NCBI RefSeq assembly: GCF_039523175.1
Contig: NZ_BAAAEU010000024.1
Span: 248,001-312,000, forward strand
Source: Dokdonella_A soli
Lineage (GTDB): Bacteria; Pseudomonadota; Gammaproteobacteria; Xanthomonadales; Rhodanobacteraceae
Direction: 5' to 3'
Length of the DNA: 64,000 nt
Part shown: piece after piece, positions 59,707 through 64,000 of the stretch
Layout of the letters: every line of letters starts with the position of its first letter
Numbering within the stretch: the first letter of the stretch is position 1
The notes under the pieces: generated by a model
Told to the model about the DNA's origin: nothing
Seen by the model: the letters and a program-made list of their open reading frames with translations, nothing else
The model's database searches: none
Made by a program: the position numbers and the translations under genes

Positions 59707-61965
59707 ATGCCTTCCGCCATGCTTTCCCTGCTCGTCTCCGCGCTGCTCGCATCGCTGGCCGCACCAGCCGCCGCGGCGCATGGCGATATCGTCCAGTTCG
59801 ACTTCGGTGCCTACCATCGCTGTGCGGTGACCGTCGAGGGAGCCGTGCAGTGTCTCGGCGAGAGCAATGTATTCGGCCAGATCGGCAACGGCACGTCCGG
59901 CGATGCCGCCACGTATCGGCCGATCGCGGTGATCGCGCGCGGCGCGACCAAGGTCGTCACCGGAAGCTTCTACAGCTGCGCGATCGTCGATACGTCGCTG
60001 CAGTGCTGGGGCGACATCCCGGTGCCGCCGGGCGGCAATGCATTAAAACCGACCACCGTGATCGCGCGGGGCGTAGCCGATGCCGCAGCTGCCGATGACC
60101 GTGTTTGCGCGATCGTCACGGGTTCCGTGCAATGCGTTGGCATGGGCGGCAACTCCGGATCCAATAAGTATCAACTCGCGCATCCGACGCCGGAGACGGT
60201 GATCGAGCATGGCGTGACCGCGATTGCAGCCGGCAATGCGCATGCCTGCGCCGTCGTCGATGGCGCATTGCTGTGCTGGGGCCAATTGCCGGTCAACTCC
60301 GGCGACAAGCCCGTGAGCTTCACGCGAACGCCGACGCCTTTGCGCGTGATCGATCATGGTGTCAGTGCAGTGGCCTCCGGTGCGAACCACACCTGCGCGA
60401 TCGTCGATGGCGCGCTCTGGTGCTGGGGCGACAACGACCATGGCCAGGTCGGCATCGGTGTATCGGTGGCCCATGCGCGCACCTCGGCACAGGCGCCCGC
60501 GCCCAAGGTCGCGGCGACGTTCAGCGACAGCGAGCAGCGCTGCTTCAGCAATGGCTACGATCCGCTGCAATGCTGGGTCGGCCACCCGGTCAAGGTGATC
60601 GCCGACGGCGTCTCCGCCGTGTTCGCGAAAGGCGACACGACCTGTGCGCTGGTCGGCGACGGCTTGCAGTGCTGGGGCGCGAACGCGCAGGGACAGCTCG
60701 GCATCGCTTCGGGCGGCGCCGACGTGCTCAAACCGACACTCGCGATTACAAGCGGCATCAGCTACGTCGCGCTCGGCGGCGCGCGCACCTGCGCGCGGGT
60801 GAACGGCGCGCTGCAATGCACGCGTCCCTGTGCGGTCGAACACGACACACTGAAATGCCCGCCCAACCCCGGCTTCGATGCGCACGAGCTGGCGTTCGGC
60901 GTTTCCGAACCCGAAGCGCGACTCGGCGTCTGGCGCGGCACGATCGGTACTCAGCCGGTCATGGCGTGCCTCGCACGGCCTCCGCTCGGCGAGACCCAGT
61001 ATTACTACCTGCACCACGGCTTCAGCATCGGCCTGTCCGCTGTCAGTACGGACGGCGCGATCTGGGTCGAAGGCGACGCTGAAAAGCCGAAGGCAACGTG
61101 GAAGCTCAAGCCGGTTTCCGGCGACCGCCTCGACGGCGAGTGGTCGGATGCCGACGGCCAGCGCATGCTGCCGATCCGGTTGACCCGCATCGCGGTCGCT
61201 GGTGATCCGGGAAGCGGCTGCGAGAGCGGCAATACCGCACTGCAGATCGCCTTCAACGCGCCGCGCGTTGCCGCACAGAAACTGAAAGTCGAGGAATCGA
61301 GCGATCATTTCCGCACCGTGTCCGCGTTGGACAACCATGTATCGATGGTCGAGTTGCCGGACGGCATGCAGAACGCGAACATGTTCAACAAGGCGACGCG
61401 TGACTGGTTGCGCGACCAGATCACCGAGTATTACGGCTGCATGCTGGCCGCGCCGAACGGCGGCGAGTTTTACGAGAAGCTCGAATTGGATTTCCACGCC
61501 GGACCATGGCTGGTCGTGCAGGAAAGTTACTCGATCGATTGCGGTGGCGCGCACCCGAACGGCGGCATCGCCGGCTTCGAGACCTGGAACCTCGCGACCG
61601 GCGAACGCGTCGAGCCGTGGACCTGGATCCACGGCAGCAAAGTCGATTGCAACGATTGTGGCTACGTGGCTCCCGCAGATCTCAACGCGATCATCATTGC
61701 CAATGCGCAGCGCAACAAGGACGACGACGAATGCGCCAGCTGGGTCAACGAAAGCAACCGCTACCTGCTGCGTCCGGCCGAGCAGGGCCTGATCTTCTCG
61801 ACCAGCTTCGCGCACGTGATGCAGGCCTGCGACGAGGACATCCTGGTGCCCTACGCGAAGCTGCACCCGTTTCTGAGCAAGGCCGGCAAGACCGCGGTCC
61901 AGTCATTGGTGGACGCAGCAGCCGCGCATCCGGTGAAACCGCCGGTGGCGCCCGCCGACCGCTAG
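59707..61965 (+). CDS. Secreted RCC1-repeat protein with C-terminal DUF3298/RsiV-like domain
   Basis: The product has 752 residues from ATG 59707. A signal peptide (MLSLLVSALLASLAAPAAAA) is followed by seven or so RCC1-type repeats with regularly spaced cysteines, such as NHTCAIVDGALWCWGDNDHG and DTTCALVGDGLQCWGANAQG (to about residue 375). The second half contains YYLHHGFSIGLSAVSTDGAI and ends with a DUF3298-like region (FYEKLELDFHAGPWLVVQES, CGGAHPNGGIAGFETWNLAT). RCC1 propellers bind partners. The function is unknown. It converges on nadD with a 4-nt overlap of stop regions. Confidence 0.85.
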   Translation: MPSAMLSLLVSALLASLAAPAAAAHGDIVQFDFGAYHRCAVTVEGAVQCLGESNVFGQIGNGTSGDAATYRPIAVIARGATKVVTGSFYSCAIVDTSLQCWGDIPVPPGGNALKPTTVIARGVADAAAADDRVCAIVTGSVQCVGMGGNSGSNKYQLAHPTPETVIEHGVTAIAAGNAHACAVVDGALLCWGQLPVNSGDKPVSFTRTPTPLRVIDHGVSAVASGANHTCAIVDGALWCWGDNDHGQVGIGVSVAHARTSAQAPAPKVAATFSDSEQRCFSNGYDPLQCWVGHPVKVIADGVSAVFAKGDTTCALVGDGLQCWGANAQGQLGIASGGADVLKPTLAITSGISYVALGGARTCARVNGALQCTRPCAVEHDTLKCPPNPGFDAHELAFGVSEPEARLGVWRGTIGTQPVMACLARPPLGETQYYYLHHGFSIGLSAVSTDGAIWVEGDAEKPKATWKLKPVSGDRLDGEWSDADGQRMLPIRLTRIAVAGDPGSGCESGNTALQIAFNAPRVAAQKLKVEESSDHFRTVSALDNHVSMVELPDGMQNANMFNKATRDWLRDQITEYYGCMLAAPNGGEFYEKLELDFHAGPWLVVQESYSIDCGGAHPNGGIAGFETWNLATGERVEPWTWIHGSKVDCNDCGYVAPADLNAIIIANAQRNKDDDECASWVNESNRYLLRPAEQGLIFSTSFAHVMQACDEDILVPYAKLHPFLSKAGKTAVQSLVDAAAAHPVKPPVAPADR

Positions 61966-62600
61966 GATCGATACGGCGCCAGCAGGTTCGGTTCAGCGAA
62001 CGCCGCATCCGGCATCAGGTAGCGCGGCTCGCGGCCGGCGGCGAGCAGCTCGCGGACCTGGCTGGCGGAGATCTCAAGCGGCGTGACCGGAATCGGCAGC
62101 ACGCGGCCGGCAGCCGACTCGCGCAGCGCCGCCGCGCCCGGGCAACGCCGCGAGGCGATCTTGGTGCGCAGCTCGGTCGGCAGCGCGGCACCATGACCGG
62201 GCCGGGTCAGTACGCCGATGTGCGCGAAATCGAACAATTCGCGCCAGCGATGCCAGCCCGGCAGGCCGGCGAATGCATCGGCGCCGATCAGCAGCACCAA
62301 CGGCCGCGCCTCGCCGATTTCCGTGCGCAGTTCGATCAGCGTGTCGATCGTGTACGACGGACCCTCGCGACGCAGTTCGCGCGTATCGAGGGTCAGGCGC
62401 TCCTGTCCCGCCAGCGCAACACGCACCAGTGCCGCTCGCTGTTCCGCGCTCGCGACCGGCTGGTCACGGTGCGGCGGCACGCTCGCCGGCAACAGGCGCA
62501 CCTCGGCATCGAGATGCTCGGCTGCCTCCCAGGCAACGCGCAAATGCGCGTTATGGATCGGATCGAAGGTGCCGCCGAGGATCGCGATGGGTCGCGTCAC
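61962..62600 (-). CDS. nadD: Nicotinate-nucleotide adenylyltransferase
   Basis: NadD makes deamido-NAD from nicotinate mononucleotide and ATP. The product has 212 residues with AILGGTFDPIHNAHLRVAWE (GxFDPxHxxH motif), LLPASVPPHRDQP, LVLLIGADAFAGLPGWHRWR and the C-terminal ISASQVRELLAAGR (ISxxxIR motif). It belongs to the lptE-holA-nadD-rsfS-rlmH order; here rsfS is displaced by the 6-kb plus-strand block. Confidence 0.96.
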   Translation of the reverse strand: MTRPIAILGGTFDPIHNAHLRVAWEAAEHLDAEVRLLPASVPPHRDQPVASAEQRAALVRVALAGQERLTLDTRELRREGPSYTIDTLIELRTEIGEARPLVLLIGADAFAGLPGWHRWRELFDFAHIGVLTRPGHGAALPTELRTKIASRRCPGAAALRESAAGRVLPIPVTPLEISASQVRELLAAGREPRYLMPDAAFAEPNLLAPYRS

Positions 62601-62619
62601 GATACGCCCGCCTTGCTAA

Positions 62620-62814
62620 CCCTCTCCCCCGAGCGCGCTCGGGGGAGAGGGTTGGGTGAGGGGGCGGGGCCATGAAATGTCGCGATGTCGGGTTCTCGCG
62701 ACTCGAGACAAGAAAGAGCCATCGCACAAGACGATCCGGACGGCGGTTCCACGTGACACCCCGCCCCCTCACCCCATCCCTCTCCCCCAACGACAAAGCC
62801 GTTGGGGGAGAGGG
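62620..62814. repeat. Paired inverted palindromic repeat (REPIN/BIME-like), copy 3
   Basis: The left hairpin ccctctcccccgagcgcgct/cgggggagaggg has tail ttgggtgagggggcggggcc. The right half is accccgccccctcaccccat followed by ctctcccccaacg and cgttgggggagag. The tails face inward around about 85 nt of unrelated DNA that contains gggttctcgcgactcgaga. It fills the nadD-holA gap (235 nt), which has no gene. Confidence 0.9.
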
Positions 62815-62835
62815 TGTACAGGCGCGTGATGCTGC

Positions 62836-63861
62836 TCACGACACCAGCAGCCCGGCCGCGCGTCGCGGCGAAGCGATCGCTGCGACGAGACGTTCCAGCT
62901 CGCGCCATGCGTCGCCGGGAGGCCGTCCTTTCGCCATCGCATCGATGCGCCCGGCCTGGGCGAGGCAACGCTCCCAATGCGCACGATCGCCGCTCTTCAG
63001 CGCACGCCGAAACAGCGCTTCGCGCGAAGCGGGCCAGATGCGCTCGCTGCGTAACGCGGCATCGAGGTTCGTGCCGGCCGATGCCAGCCGCAGCAGCAGA
63101 CGCAGTTGCATCAATACCCAGCCGAGCAGCGGAATCAGCTCTTCGCCCTCGGCGCGCAAGCCGGCGACGATATGCAACGCGCGACCAGCATCGCCGCCGA
63201 TCGCAGCGTCGGCCAGGCGAAACACGTCGTAGCGCGCATCGTCGGCGACACTGGCTTCGAGCGCTTCGACGTCAAGCGTGGTGCCGGCATGCAGCAACGC
63301 GAGCTTGTCGATTTCCTGGCTCGCCGCAAGCAGATTGCCTTCGACGCGGTCGGCGAGCAGCGCGACCGCTTCCGGCGTCGCCTTGAGCCCGCGGCTCGCC
63401 ATGCGCGTGCCGATCCAACCGGGCAACTCCTCGATCTTCAGCGGCCACACCGGAACCGCCACGCCAATCCGCTCGATCGCCGCGGACCAGGCCCCTTCGT
63501 GCTTCTTGCTCCAGTCGTTCGCGGTGATCATCAGCACCGTATCCGGCGGCGCCGCTTCGCAGAACTCGACGATCGCCGCGCTGCCTTCCTTGCCGGGCTT
63601 GCCGGTCGGCAGGCGCAGGTCGATCAGCTTGTGGCTCGCGAACAGCGACATCGAGCGGCTGGCGTCACCGAGCTGGTTCCAGTCGTAGTTCGCATCGGCA
63701 TCGAGCACCTCGCGCTCGAGATAGCCGAGCTCCCTGGCGCGCGCGCGCAGCGCGTCGGCGGCCTCGAGCACGAGCAGATGCTCGGCGCCGGCAATCAGGT
63801 ATGCCGGCTTCAGTTCGCCGCCAGCGAGCTGCTTGCGGAACATGGAAAGCGTGGTGGCCAT
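62836..63861 (-). CDS. holA: DNA polymerase III delta subunit
   Basis: HolA is the clamp-loader subunit that opens the sliding clamp. The product has 341 residues from ATG 63861, with MFRKQLAGGELKPAYLIAGA, EHLLVLEAADALRARARELG, LIDLRLPTGKPGKEGSAAIV and AAIERIGVAVPVWPLKIEEL, then a helical collar region VLMQLRLLLRLASAG. The length agrees with the family. The frame continues upstream, but that part overlaps lptE out of frame. It is followed by a REPIN-like element and nadD. Confidence 0.95.
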   Translation of the reverse strand: MATTLSMFRKQLAGGELKPAYLIAGAEHLLVLEAADALRARARELGYLEREVLDADANYDWNQLGDASRSMSLFASHKLIDLRLPTGKPGKEGSAAIVEFCEAAPPDTVLMITANDWSKKHEGAWSAAIERIGVAVPVWPLKIEELPGWIGTRMASRGLKATPEAVALLADRVEGNLLAASQEIDKLALLHAGTTLDVEALEASVADDARYDVFRLADAAIGGDAGRALHIVAGLRAEGEELIPLLGWVLMQLRLLLRLASAGTNLDAALRSERIWPASREALFRRALKSGDRAHWERCLAQAGRIDAMAKGRPPGDAWRELERLVAAIASPRRAAGLLVS

Positions 63862-63877
63862 CGCGCCGGTACGCTGA

Positions 63878-64000
63878 TCACTGACCGGTGTGCGCGAGTG
63901 CCTCGAGGCGGCGCAGGATCGTCTGCACCATGTCGCGCTGGAGTTCCTTCGTGAGCAGGTCGGTTTCGGCGGCGACGCCGAGCGCCTGGCTCGCATCGAA
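63878..64000 (-). CDS. lptE: LPS-assembly lipoprotein LptE, C-terminal end only
   Basis: Only the last 40 codons lie in the window. The frame runs in from the right edge and ends at TGA 63880-63878. The visible FDASQALGVAAETDLLTKEL and QRDMVQTILRRLEAL match the end of LptE, the plug protein of the LptD LPS translocon. The position directly before holA is the conserved one. Confidence 0.85.
   Translation of the reverse strand, partial: FDASQALGVAAETDLLTKELQRDMVQTILRRLEALAHTGQ

Overview
The window is about 64 kb of high-GC gammaproteobacterial chromosome. Gene content and order point to Xanthomonadales (Lysobacterales), probably Rhodanobacteraceae/Dokdonella-like: miaA-hfq-hflX-hflK-hflC-DUF2065-purA, the PilJ-ChpA type IV pilus chemosensory pair, and the lptE-holA-nadD-rsfS-rlmH-maf-rng-yhdP-tldD backbone. 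The taxon is an inference from synteny and style, not from a marker gene.

Layout. 1-5024: end of the twitching-motility chemosensory operon (pilJ, chpA). 5141-8859: a VOC protein, then a tandem glycine riboswitch driving gcvP and ending in a clear terminator. 8915-15388: a hydrolase, a DUF72 protein, bacterial NHEJ (ligD, ku), a MerR-TPR protein and a small helical protein. 15523-22309: minus-strand purA/hfl/hfq/miaA housekeeping cluster. 22408-29023: tdh, tilS, xseB, ispA, a Tat-exported M19-like protein, an exported RidA and a DUF4870 protein. 29090-39320: pmbA/darP, tldD, yhdP, rng, maf. 39444-43737: TonB receptor, PAP2 acid phosphatase, YXWGXW protein. 43925-54638: complete type I-C CRISPR-Cas locus (33 repeats; cas2-cas1-cas4-cas7-cas8c-cas5-cas3). 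54762-64000: rlmH and rsfS, then a plus-strand block (DEAD-box helicase, two exported or membrane proteins), then nadD, holA and the 3' end of lptE.

Two signals stand out. First, a DUF433/DUF5615 toxin-antitoxin-like pair sits inside the cas operon between cas7 and cas4, and the toxin-like gene overlaps the cas4 start. This arrangement could make loss of the cas operon costly. Second, several families of palindromic repeats are scattered between genes, and they also lie in frame inside ligD (twice), hflX, rng, yhdP and the DEAD-box helicase, always in poorly conserved linkers or tails. Paired inverted copies resemble REPIN/BIME elements. A 50-bp duplication of the purA start, with a 17-codon open frame ahead of the real gene, may be related to this repeat activity.

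The 15-kb segment holding the CRISPR locus and the 6-kb plus-strand block appear as two insertions into an otherwise conserved housekeeping gene order. No tRNA, rRNA, transposase or phage gene was recognised.
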